Of a stretch of 9,474 nucleotides of DNA, positions 1-6,325 are shown one piece after another. The notes below the pieces were generated by a model. The model was not told the DNA's origin and did not search any database. It saw nothing but the letters and a program-made list of their open reading frames with translations. Numbering within the stretch: the first letter of the stretch is position 1; every line of letters begins with the position of its first letter. A program made the position numbers and the translations under genes. Source of the DNA: Prevotella sp. UBA3837 (GTDB lineage: Bacteria; Bacteroidota; Bacteroidia; Bacteroidales; Bacteroidaceae); NCBI GenBank assembly GCA_002392835.1, contig DGHX01000089.1, positions 1-9,474 of the forward strand. The letters are read 5' to 3'.

Positions 1-177
1 TACGAGAATCCCGAGGAGTTGATCGGCAAGCGCGTGCTGTTCGTGGCCAACTTCGAGCCCCGCAAGATGATGGGCATCGAGAGCCAGGGCATGATCCTCA
101 GCGCCGTCGATGCCGACGAGAGCCTCAGCGTGGTCACCACCACCAAGGACGTGAAGCCCGGCAGCCAGGTGGGCTGA
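1..177 (+). CDS. metG: Methionyl-tRNA synthetase, C-terminal end (partial)
   Basis: This frame is open from the first base to a TGA at 175-177 and gives the last 58 residues of a protein whose start lies outside the window. The piece reads as the end of the OB-fold tRNA-binding domain (Trbp111/EMAP-like) found at the C terminus of many bacterial MetRS enzymes. The family signature is visible as VLFVANFEPRKMMGIESQGM, followed by a short strand pair ending VVTTTKDVKPGSQVG. In the family this domain dimerises and helps hold tRNA; the catalytic part would lie upstream. Free-standing relatives such as CsaA share the fold, but the residues around the PRKMMGIESQGM segment and the ending fit Bacteroidota MetG best. 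A terminator follows 24 bases after the stop, so this is the last gene of its transcript. Confidence 0.88.
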   Translation, partial: YENPEELIGKRVLFVANFEPRKMMGIESQGMILSAVDADESLSVVTTTKDVKPGSQVG

Positions 178-200
178 GCCCGCGCCGGACGCTGATGAAA

Positions 201-238
201 CGGAGGCCGCGTTTTCTGCAACGCGGCCTCCGTTTTTT
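201..238 (+). terminator. Intrinsic terminator after metG
   Basis: A perfect 11-bp GC-rich stem pairs 201-211 (CGGAGGCCGCG) with 222-232. Two further T-A pairs extend it inward, leaving a six-base loop (214-219). Six T residues follow at once (233-238). AAA at 198-200 can pair with the T tract, so the hairpin could also act from the other strand. Stem, loop and T tract are all textbook. It sits 24 bases after the metG stop. Confidence 0.95.
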
Positions 239-360
239 CGAGCGGAGCCACCGTTTTCTCCACTGATGACACCATGTACACCTGACTATTTTTACGCCGA
301 CAGCAGCCCTGCCCCTCTATCGCTAAAGCGAGCTTAAAAAACAAAAGAAAACCGGGATTC

Positions 361-372
361 ACTGACCCCACC
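361..372 (+). repeat. 12-bp direct repeat, left copy
   Basis: ACTGACCCCACC occurs here and again at 895-906 in the same orientation, with 522 bases between. The pair brackets nearly all of the repeat-rich interval. Bases inside the pair show no clear terminal inverted repeat, so an insertion footprint is possible but not shown. Confidence 0.6.
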
Positions 373-473
373 CTCCTATTATTTGTGAAACTTGAATACA
401 TTCATAAATCGCAAAAAAAACTTTTGCCTATTCATTTTTACTTGTAATACGCTGCAAATTAACAATATAGCGA

Positions 474-499
474 ATGAATAGAGCGTGCCGTCTATTCAT
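474..499. repeat. Inverted repeat A built from the ATGAATAG octamer
   Basis: ATGAATAGA (474-482) and TCTATTCAT (491-499) are perfect 9-bp arms around an 8-base spacer. A further CTATTCAT starts at 503, exactly 11 bp after the CTATTCAT at 492, so the two lie on the same face of the helix. This arrangement suits a protein-binding array as well as a hairpin. No T tract follows on either strand, so it does not read as a terminator. Confidence 0.7.
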
Positions 500-585
500 C
501 CACTATTCATTATTTCTTGCGCTTACCCTTCTTTCTTGTCGGTGATAAAGCGTCAAGAGCAACGTATGTGAAAAGTAATGAAAGC

Positions 586-651
586 GGAAACAAATTGTTT
601 CCTGCATGGAAACAAACTGTTTCCCGCGTAGAAACAAACTGTTTCCAGTCT
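586..651. repeat. Three tandem 22-bp near-palindromic units
   Basis: Units start at 586, 608 and 630, a strict 22-bp period. Each begins with a 17-base core: GGAAACAAATTGTTTCC, GGAAACAAACTGTTTCC and AGAAACAAACTGTTTCC. The first core is a perfect dyad with 8-bp arms around one base; the others keep arms of six or seven bases. The five-base linkers differ (TGCAT, CGCGT, AGTCT), so the core is conserved and the linker is not. A fainter GAAACAGTCTG lies just after, at 664-674. Spacing of about two helical turns fits repeated protein-binding sites, but folding into serial hairpins is equally possible. The function is not known to me. Confidence 0.85.
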
Positions 652-731
652 TGATGTTGATGTGAAACAGTCTGTAATACAGATAGATAGTGCTGACGCA
701 TTACTCATTTTCCTGTTTTGTTTCTAATCAT

Positions 732-772
732 TTATGAATAGACGATAGTCAAATACTGACCTCTATTCATAA
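732..772. repeat. Inverted repeat B built from the ATGAATAG octamer
   Basis: TTATGAATAGA (732-742) and TCTATTCATAA (762-772) form perfect 11-bp arms around a 19-base spacer. Inside the spacer GTCA (748-751) and TGAC (757-760) can add an inner stem, offset by two bases. The arms are the same octamer used in inverted repeat A, but longer and wider apart. It lies on the other side of the 22-bp tandem units. Confidence 0.7.
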
Positions 773-844
773 GATAAACCTTTTATATACAGTATGTTAT
801 AAGCAAAAATGAATAGATGAATGTTTTTTTAACTCAATTCTCAT

Positions 845-893
845 ACTTACGAAAGTTGAGTACGGTAACTACTCAGTTCACCACGTTGTAAGT
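845..893. other. Two-tier hairpin near the end of the gap
   Basis: ACTTAC (845-850) can pair with GTAAGT (888-893). Inside it, TGAGTA (857-862) pairs with TACTCA (870-875) around the loop CGGTAAC. The two stems are separated by an unequal internal loop (6 and 12 bases). No T tract follows on either strand, so it is not a standard terminator. It could slow or shape the 3' end of the minus-strand operon transcript, but that is a guess. Confidence 0.35.
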
Positions 894-894
894 T

Positions 895-906
895 ACTGAC
901 CCCACC
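895..906 (+). repeat. 12-bp direct repeat, right copy
   Basis: This is an exact second copy of ACTGACCCCACC (left copy 361-372). The identity does not extend further: the next bases are AACTT here and CTCCT at the left copy. It lies 74 bases from the stop of the converging dehydrogenase gene. Confidence 0.6.
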
Positions 907-979
907 AACTTAGACAATAGCATACACTTTACCCTACTCCACACTCCGCTCGTCACTTCATGATTTTTTCATGTGCACA

Positions 980-1930
980 TTACACCACGTTCTGCTGCCG
1001 CTGCTGCAGGAAGGCCCGCACGTTGTCGGTGGCAATGCTGAGCAGGCGGATGCGTGCCTCGCGGGTGGCCCAGGCGATGTGGGGGGTGAGGTAGGCGTTT
1101 GACTCCTTCAGCAGAGGGTTGTCGGCCAGGGGAGGCTCGTCGCTGAGCACGTCAGCGCAGTAGGCGGCCAGGTGCCCTGACGACAGGGCAGCGGCCACGT
1201 CGGCATCGCACACCAGGGGGCCTCGGCCGGTGTTGATGAGGATGGCCTGTGGCTTCATCATCCGCAGCGCGCCGGCATTGATGAGGTGGCGGGTGTCGGC
1301 CGTCAGCGGACAGTGCAGCGACAGCACGTCGCTGGCGGCAAGCAGCTCGCTGAGGGCTGCTTTCTCTATGCCCGCAGGCAGCTGGTCGGCCCGCTTGCTG
1401 GTCAGCGCCTTCACCTGCATGCCGAAGGCCAGGGCTATCTGCGCCACGCGGCTGCCGATGTTTCCCAGACCCACGATGCCGAAGGTCTTTCCGCTGAGCT
1501 CCGTCAGCGGTGTGTCCCAGTAGCAGAAGTCGGCGCTCGCGGTCCACCGCCCGTCGCGGTTCTGGCGGGCGTAGTGCTCGGTGCGGTTCGTCACCGTGAG
1601 CAGGTGGGCGAACACCATCTGCGCCACGCTCTCCGTGCTGTAGGCGGGGACGTTGGTCACGGTGATGCCGCGCTCATGGGCAGCCTGGGTGTCCACTACG
1701 TTGTAACCCGTGGCCAGCACGCCTATGTATCGCAGGCGTGGCAGCAGCTCCATCTGCGGGCGGCCTATGACCACCTTGTTCGTCAGCACTATCTCTGCCA
1801 GTGCGGCTCGTTCCACCACCGCTTCCGGCTGTGTGCGGTCGTAGATGGTGACATGCCCCAGTGCCTGCAGCTCGCTCCACGACAGGTCGCCGGGATTAGC
1901 CGAGTAAGCATCAAGAATAACTATTTCCAT
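980..1930 (-). CDS. D-2-hydroxyacid dehydrogenase (glycerate/hydroxypyruvate reductase-like)
   Basis: The 316-residue product is a cytoplasmic NAD(P)-dependent D-2-hydroxyacid dehydrogenase. The family converts 2-keto acids such as hydroxypyruvate to the D-hydroxy acid. The Rossmann dinucleotide motif is G154-L-G-N-I-G159. The catalytic triad is in place: Arg236 in NTGRGPLV, Glu265 in SDEPP and His284 in LTPHIAWAT. The N-terminal segment VLTNKVVIG and the NVPAYSTESVAQ stretch resemble HprA-type glycerate dehydrogenases, but substrate cannot be read from sequence. The length is normal and the protein looks complete. The ATG at 1930 lies 12 bases after the stop of the upstream gene in a CA-repeat leader without a Shine-Dalgarno sequence. 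It is the last gene of the operon; no clear terminator follows it. Confidence 0.93.
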   Translation of the reverse strand: MEIVILDAYSANPGDLSWSELQALGHVTIYDRTQPEAVVERAALAEIVLTNKVVIGRPQMELLPRLRYIGVLATGYNVVDTQAAHERGITVTNVPAYSTESVAQMVFAHLLTVTNRTEHYARQNRDGRWTASADFCYWDTPLTELSGKTFGIVGLGNIGSRVAQIALAFGMQVKALTSKRADQLPAGIEKAALSELLAASDVLSLHCPLTADTRHLINAGALRMMKPQAILINTGRGPLVCDADVAAALSSGHLAAYCADVLSDEPPLADNPLLKESNAYLTPHIAWATREARIRLLSIATDNVRAFLQQRQQNVV

Positions 1931-1942
1931 GTTGTGTGTGTG

Positions 1943-2626
1943 TCAGTTTTCTTCTGCTGCTGTGTAAATGGCCACGGTGCCTCCGTCGCTGTGGGCATAG
2001 CGCTGCAAGAGCTGCTGTATGAACCGTGCATTGTCAGCTACGCGCTGTCGGTTGCCGTCATATCCGTTGATGAGCACCACGAGGTGGGTGGTGCCGAGCG
2101 TCATCTTCGTGCGCTCGTGGTCGCTGGTGGGTGTGCCCACCCCACCCTGTTCGTCGCGGTAGACGGGCAGCCCCGCAATGTTCAGCTGTCCGCGGCCGAT
2201 GCCCTCGTAGGGTTCGCCCTCGCGGCCGATGCCCAGTGTGAGCCTGCAGCCCACGAACTTGTCGGCATCGAAGCCTCCGATGCTATAGCCGTAGGTGATG
2301 GACGCCAGGTTGATGAGGTCGACGAGGGTGTCAATCTGGTAGAGCTCCTTGCCCTGCAGCATACGCCTGATGAGCTGCTCGCTGGCAGGTCTGTAGCGCG
2401 AGGGGTCCTTTCCACATTTTTTGTATATGGCACGTGTGGCGGCTATGCTGGGCAGCTCCTTCAGGCTGTCGGTGGTCAGCTCGCGGCGGAAGTGCTCCTC
2501 GGCCTGGTGTATCTCCTGCCACAGGGCCTCGCTGTACGGGCTGTTCAGCACCTGGGCCTCCACACAGGCTCCCACAAACACGGGGCACACCGCACGTATC
2601 TCGTCAGAAACTATAACTTCGGTCAT
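1943..2626 (-). CDS. Stand-alone B3/B4 domain protein (PheRS beta-like)
   Basis: The 227-residue protein belongs to the B3/B4 family, which matches the editing-type domain of the phenylalanyl-tRNA synthetase beta subunit (PF03483/COG3382, from memory). The hallmark run is clear: AIYKKCGKDPSRYRPASE (about 67-83), then LIRRML and INLASI with NTLVD-like QIDTLVDL (97-104). A later part has SDHERTKMT (168-176) followed by a hydrophobic strand HLVVLIN. In PheRS this fold hydrolyses wrongly charged Tyr-tRNA; free-standing members are usually uncharacterised, so a role in tRNA proofreading or amino acid binding is inference. It starts 6 bases after the esterase gene and ends 12 bases before the dehydrogenase gene, so it is surely cotranscribed. 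There is no signal peptide, so it is cytoplasmic. Lying two genes after hisS is suggestive but not proof of a tRNA link. Confidence 0.88.
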   Translation of the reverse strand: MTEVIVSDEIRAVCPVFVGACVEAQVLNSPYSEALWQEIHQAEEHFRRELTTDSLKELPSIAATRAIYKKCGKDPSRYRPASEQLIRRMLQGKELYQIDTLVDLINLASITYGYSIGGFDADKFVGCRLTLGIGREGEPYEGIGRGQLNIAGLPVYRDEQGGVGTPTSDHERTKMTLGTTHLVVLINGYDGNRQRVADNARFIQQLLQRYAHSDGGTVAIYTAAEEN

Positions 2627-2632
2627 TGTCGG

Positions 2633-3646
2633 TCACTCCTCCCATGTTGCTCCTTCGCGCAGCACGAAGGTGACCTTCGCCTTCTTCGGCAACTGCGGCT
2701 TCTGCCACTTGCCTCCCAGGATCTGAATGGTCGTCTCTTTCTTCGATGCGGCGAGGGCTTTCTGCACTGCAGGCTCCAGGTCGATGAAGTCGCCACGCCC
2801 CTGTCGGTCGACGGTGATGTCGGCCTCTACGCGGTATTTCGTCAGCAGTGGAATCTCCTGGCACAGGGCGTCGGCCAGCAGACGTGCCACCACGTGGGCG
2901 CCATAGACGTTGTAGTGGGTGTTGTCCTGCTTGCCCTTCGGCTCGCTGGGCTCCTCGCCGGGCTTATACCACATGTGCAGCTTCTTCGAGGCCTCGGTGC
3001 CCAGTCCCTGCTCCAGGTCGTGGGTGAGCTGGTTGGCATCTACGAAGAGGCAGTTCATGCGCTGTGCAACGTCGCGGGGCGCCACGCGGTAGAGTCCGTG
3101 GGTGTCGATGAGGGTGTCGCCCTCCACCATCTTCACGCCGTCCTTGAAGGTCTGTGTGCGCAGCTTCTCATCATCGTCGTTCTCCGGTGCGTTGACGAAG
3201 AAGTTACGACGCACCACGCAGTTCATCAGCACGGGAATGCCGCCATGCTCGCGCGTCTCGCGCACGTAGCGGGCCAGCATGTAGTCGAAGGTCGAGCCGG
3301 GGTCGGTGTGGCGGTCGGCACGCGGCTTCTCGTCGTTGTGTCCGAACTGTATGATGACATAGTCGCCGGGCTTCATGCGGTCGAGCACCTTCTGCCAGCG
3401 TCCCTCGTTGAAGAAGCTGAGCGACGAGCGCCCGTTAACGGCATGATTGTCAACGTGTACGTAGTCAGGGTCGAAGTAACACTGCAGGGCCATTCCCCAG
3501 CCTCGTTCCTGCTTTCCCTCGGCAATGCCGCCCTTGTTGGCCGCGGTGGAGTCGCCGATGATGAAGACGGTGGTCACGTGGTCACGGCTGGCCGTGGCCA
3601 CGAGCAGCAACAGGGCCGATAATACTATATATTTAAGATACCTCAT
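2633..3646 (-). CDS. Secreted rhamnogalacturonan acetylesterase-like SGNH hydrolase (CE12) with CE8-like stub
   Basis: The product has 337 residues from the ATG at 3646. An in-frame ATG at 3658 would add four residues and overlap hisS. I prefer 3646 because MRYLKYIVLSALLLLVATA is a tidy signal peptide with cleavage before SRDH. The mature part has the SGNH blocks in order: IIGDST (nucleophile Ser33), the oxyanion region GWG, then NGRSS (Asn71), GHND (Asn104) and DNTHYN with Asp241 and His244. The HAVNGRSS and KPGDYVIIQFGHND context points to CE12, which removes acetyl groups from pectin. It would act in the periplasm or outside. The last 60 or so residues (ITVDRQGRGDFIDLEPAVQ onward) resemble the start of a CE8 pectinesterase beta-helix that then stops. 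There is no lipobox Cys. It sits among housekeeping genes, not in a visible polysaccharide locus. Confidence 0.88.
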   Translation of the reverse strand: MRYLKYIVLSALLLLVATASRDHVTTVFIIGDSTAANKGGIAEGKQERGWGMALQCYFDPDYVHVDNHAVNGRSSLSFFNEGRWQKVLDRMKPGDYVIIQFGHNDEKPRADRHTDPGSTFDYMLARYVRETREHGGIPVLMNCVVRRNFFVNAPENDDDEKLRTQTFKDGVKMVEGDTLIDTHGLYRVAPRDVAQRMNCLFVDANQLTHDLEQGLGTEASKKLHMWYKPGEEPSEPKGKQDNTHYNVYGAHVVARLLADALCQEIPLLTKYRVEADITVDRQGRGDFIDLEPAVQKALAASKKETTIQILGGKWQKPQLPKKAKVTFVLREGATWEE

Positions 3647-3650
3647 GGCA

Positions 3651-5021
3651 TTAAGCATTAAGCATTGCTACGAGTTCGTCGGGTGTCAGCATCTGCTGCT
3701 CTCCGCTCTGCATGTTCTTCAGCGTCACCTTGTGCTGTTCCATCTCGCCGCTTCCTGCCAGCACTACGAAGGGTATGTGCTTGGCGTTGGCGTATGAAAG
3801 CTGCTTCTTCATCTTCGCAGCGTCGGGGAAGAGCTCGGCCTTGATGCCGGCCTGTCGCACCTTTGCGATGATGGGCAGGCAATAAGCTGCCTCCTGCTGG
3901 CCGAAGTTGATGAAGAGCACGCGGCTGGTCTGCAACGAGTCCTCGGGGTACAGGTTCAGAGCTTCCAGCACATCATAGATGCGGTCTACGCCGAAGCTGA
4001 TGCCCACTCCCGACAGTCCCGGCATGCCGAAGATGCCGGTAAGGTTGTCGTAGCGTCCGCCTCCGCTGATGCTGCCCATGGGGGTGTCGAGGGCCTTCAC
4101 TTCGAAGATGGCTCCGGTGTAGTAGTTCAGTCCGCGTGCCAGCGTGAGGTCGAGTGTGATCTGCGACTTGATGTCTAAGCCCTCTGCCTTCAGCATGTCA
4201 AGGATGTACCTTGTCTCTTCCACGCCCTTCAGGCCCGTCTCGCTGTCGCTGAGAACCTGTGCTATGGTGCTCAATTTCTCGTCGTTGGTGCCCTCCAGGA
4301 GTATGATGGGCTGCAGCTTCTGTATCTGCTCGTCGGTGAGCCCGTCGTGGCGCAGTTCCTCGTTCACGGCGTCGATGCCAATCTTGTCGAGCTTGTCGAT
4401 GGCCACGGTGATGTCGACAATCTTGTCGGCAGCGCCTATGACCTCGGCTATACCGGTGAGTATCTTGCGGTTGTTGATCTTTATCTCCACGCGGACGCCG
4501 AGGCGCCGGAACACGGTGTCCTCTATCTGCATCAGCTCCACCTCGTTGAGCAGGGCGTCGCTGCCCACTATGTCGCCATCGAACTGGTAGAACTCGCGGT
4601 AGCGCCCCTTCTGGGGCCTGTCGGCGCGCCACACGGGCTGCACCTGGTAGCGCTTGAAGGGCAGCTGCAGGTCATCGCGGTGCATGACCACGTAGCGGGC
4701 GAAGGGCACGGTGAGGTCATAGCGCAGGCCTTTCTCGCACAGCCGTGCTGCCAGGTGCAGCGTGTTGCGCTCGTGCAGCTCATCGTCGCCCACCTTGGCC
4801 AGGTAGTCGCCAGAGTTGAGAATCTTGAAGAGCAGTTTGTCGCCCTCCTCGCCGTACTTCCCCATGAGGGTCTGGAGCGTCTCCATGGCGGGGGTCTCTA
4901 TCTGCTGGAATCCGTACAGCTCGTACACCTGGCGTATGGTGTTCAGTATGTAGTTGCGACGGGCCATCTCCTGTGGGCCGAAGTCGCGTGTTCCCTTGGG
5001 AATACTTGGTTTGTTTGCCAT
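3651..5021 (-). CDS. hisS: Histidyl-tRNA synthetase
   Basis: The 456-residue protein charges tRNA-His with histidine, using ATP, in the cytoplasm. It begins with the family's N-terminal signature (SIPKGTRDFGPQEMARR). Class II motif 2 is visible around RYDLTVPFARYV (100-111) and QPVWRADRPQKGRYREFYQFD (128-148). The histidine-specific loop is RGLNYYTGAIFE with Arg296, followed by GGGRYDNL (320-327), and motif 3 is GVGISFGVDR (338-347). The C-terminal anticodon-binding domain starts near SRVLFINFG (366). The YYTG form and the insert between motif 2 and the histidine loop fit the longer Bacteroidota/eukaryote-like HisRS type. The start lies 15 bases after the purA stop. The stop falls inside two copies of ATTAAGC (plus-strand reading, 3650-3663), just before the esterase gene. 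Confidence 0.97.
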   Translation of the reverse strand: MANKPSIPKGTRDFGPQEMARRNYILNTIRQVYELYGFQQIETPAMETLQTLMGKYGEEGDKLLFKILNSGDYLAKVGDDELHERNTLHLAARLCEKGLRYDLTVPFARYVVMHRDDLQLPFKRYQVQPVWRADRPQKGRYREFYQFDGDIVGSDALLNEVELMQIEDTVFRRLGVRVEIKINNRKILTGIAEVIGAADKIVDITVAIDKLDKIGIDAVNEELRHDGLTDEQIQKLQPIILLEGTNDEKLSTIAQVLSDSETGLKGVEETRYILDMLKAEGLDIKSQITLDLTLARGLNYYTGAIFEVKALDTPMGSISGGGRYDNLTGIFGMPGLSGVGISFGVDRIYDVLEALNLYPEDSLQTSRVLFINFGQQEAAYCLPIIAKVRQAGIKAELFPDAAKMKKQLSYANAKHIPFVVLAGSGEMEQHKVTLKNMQSGEQQMLTPDELVAMLNA

Positions 5022-5036
5022 TATTGTAGTTTGATG

Positions 5037-6308
5037 TTATTTCCTCACGATGGTCTGCTCTCGGTCAGGGCCTATCGAGATGATGGTAATGGGTGTCTCC
5101 AGCTCCTTCTCGAGGAAGCTGATGTATTCGCGGAACTGCTGTGGGAACTGGTCCTCGCTGGTGAAGCGGGTCATGTCGGTCTGCCATCCGGACAGCTCCT
5201 CGTAGACGGGCTCTATGCCGTGTTCTATGTCGTAGGGGAAGTTTCGCGTCAGCTGTCCGTTCACCTTGTAGGCCGTACATGCCTTGATGGTGGTGAACTG
5301 GTCGAGCACGTCGCTCTTCATCATGATGAGCTGCGTGACGCCGTTCACCATGATCGAGTAGCGCAGCGCCACCAGGTCAATCCATCCGCATCGGCGCTCG
5401 CGTCCGGTGACGGCTCCGTACTCGTGACCCAGGTCGCGGATGAGCTTGCCGGTCTCGTCGAACAGCTCGGTGGGGAACGGCCCGGCGCCCACGCGTGTGC
5501 AGTAGGCCTTCATAATGCCGTACACCTCGCCTATCCTGTTCGGGCCTATGCCCAGTCCTGTGCATGCTCCGGCGCAGATGGTGTTACTCGACGTGACGAA
5601 GGGGTACGAGCCGAAGTCGACGTCGAGCATCGTGCCCTGTGCGCCCTCGCAGAGCACGCTCTTGCCCTGGCGCAGGTAGTCGTTGATCTCATGCTCGCTG
5701 TCTACGATGGGGAACTGCCGCAGGTACTCCACGCCCTCCATCCATTTCCGCTCCACCTCTGTAATGTCATACTCGAAGCCCAGCGACCTGAGTATGGCCT
5801 CGTGGCGGGCCTTGGCGGCGGCATACTTCTCGTCGAAGCCCTCCAGTATGTCGCCCACGCGCAGGCCGGTGCGGCTCACCTTGTCGGTGTATGTGGGGCC
5901 TATACCCTTGCCGGTGGTGCCCACCTTGTTCTTGCCCTTCTGTGCCTCGTAGGCAGCGTCGAGCACACGGTGGGTGGGCATGATGAGGTGCGCCTTCTTC
6001 GAGATGTGCAGCCGCTGGCGCAGCGGGTGGCCGCTCTGCTCCAGTGCGCGGGCCTCGTCCATGAACAGGTCGGGGGCCAACACCACACCGTTGCCTATCA
6101 CATTGACCTTGTCGCCCTGGAAGATGCCCGAGGGTATGCTGCGCAGCACGTATTTCTGACCTTCGAACTCAAGCGTGTGGCCAGCATTGGGGCCACCCTG
6201 AAAGCGTGCCACCACGTCATAGTGAGGTGTGAGCACGTCGACAACCTTTCCCTTACCTTCGTCGCCCCACTGCAATCCGAGCAGGACGTCAACTTTTCCT
6301 TTGTTCAT
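5037..6308 (-). CDS. purA: Adenylosuccinate synthetase
   Basis: The 423-residue enzyme joins IMP and aspartate with GTP to make adenylosuccinate, the first committed step from IMP to AMP. The N-terminal GTP-binding and catalytic block is intact: LQWGDEGKGK with Asp16, then GGPNAGHT (38-45) with catalytic His44. The IMP-binding TTGKGIGPTYTDK is at 131-143. Further conserved runs are CEGAQGTMLDVDFGSYPFVT, followed by SSN, the switch-like VTGRERRCGWID region and a C-terminal nucleotide-binding part ending SIGPDREQ. The length matches the family (E. coli PurA has 432 residues). The start is 17 bases after the fur-family stop and has no Shine-Dalgarno sequence, as usual in Bacteroidota. Being directly behind the regulator makes it the first enzyme of the operon. 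No adjacent purine-pathway genes are in the window. Confidence 0.97.
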   Translation of the reverse strand: MNKGKVDVLLGLQWGDEGKGKVVDVLTPHYDVVARFQGGPNAGHTLEFEGQKYVLRSIPSGIFQGDKVNVIGNGVVLAPDLFMDEARALEQSGHPLRQRLHISKKAHLIMPTHRVLDAAYEAQKGKNKVGTTGKGIGPTYTDKVSRTGLRVGDILEGFDEKYAAAKARHEAILRSLGFEYDITEVERKWMEGVEYLRQFPIVDSEHEINDYLRQGKSVLCEGAQGTMLDVDFGSYPFVTSSNTICAGACTGLGIGPNRIGEVYGIMKAYCTRVGAGPFPTELFDETGKLIRDLGHEYGAVTGRERRCGWIDLVALRYSIMVNGVTQLIMMKSDVLDQFTTIKACTAYKVNGQLTRNFPYDIEHGIEPVYEELSGWQTDMTRFTSEDQFPQQFREYISFLEKELETPITIISIGPDREQTIVRK

Positions 6309-6325
6309 TGTTCTGTGAGTATGTC

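Larger units (their letters stand above)
239..979. other. Repeat-rich AT-rich gap between convergent genes
   Basis: About 740 bases separate the metG terminator from the stop of the minus-strand dehydrogenase gene. Both neighbours point inward, so neither needs a promoter here. The stretch is visibly richer in A and T than the genes around it. I see no convincing gene. The only sizeable open frame (minus strand, 510-701) translates the tandem repeats and has no family resemblance. No exact TAnnTTTG box was found on either strand. What the stretch does hold is three tandem 22-bp units (586-651), seven ATGAATAG octamers (428-816), two inverted repeats built from that octamer, a two-tier hairpin (845-893), a short dyad TGAAT-ac-ATTCA (393-404) and a 12-bp direct repeat (361-372 and 895-906). 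Confidence 0.8.

Noticed and set aside
320..331. TCGCT/AGCGA hairpin followed by an A-rich run
   Set aside because: There is a two-base loop, which is too tight, and the A run would be on the wrong side for a + strand terminator.
586..651. CRISPR array
   Set aside because: There are only three units, the linkers are five bases, the repeats are internally palindromic and no cas gene is present.
510..701. A 63-residue open frame on the minus strand with a lysine/arginine-rich end
   Set aside because: It is largely a translation of the 22-bp tandem repeats. It shows no family resemblance, no TAnnTTTG box and no conserved-looking codon pattern.
474..770. Invertible DNA segment flanked by the ATGAATAGAG / CTCTATTCAT pair
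   Set aside because: The arms are about 10 bp, no recombinase gene is in the window and no promoter lies between them. Long reads showing both orientations would be needed.
360..910. Replication origin with iterons
   Set aside because: AT-richness and repeats are suggestive, but no DnaA box TTATCCACA was seen and no dnaA, repA or partition gene is nearby.
959..973. CATGA/TCATG hairpin as terminator of the minus-strand operon
   Set aside because: The stem is five weak pairs and lacks a T tract on the minus strand.
1286..3622. A very long open frame on the + strand
   Set aside because: It lies opposite three well-recognised minus-strand genes. Strong GC bias at third codon positions removes stops from the opposite strand. 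The translation has no recognisable domains.
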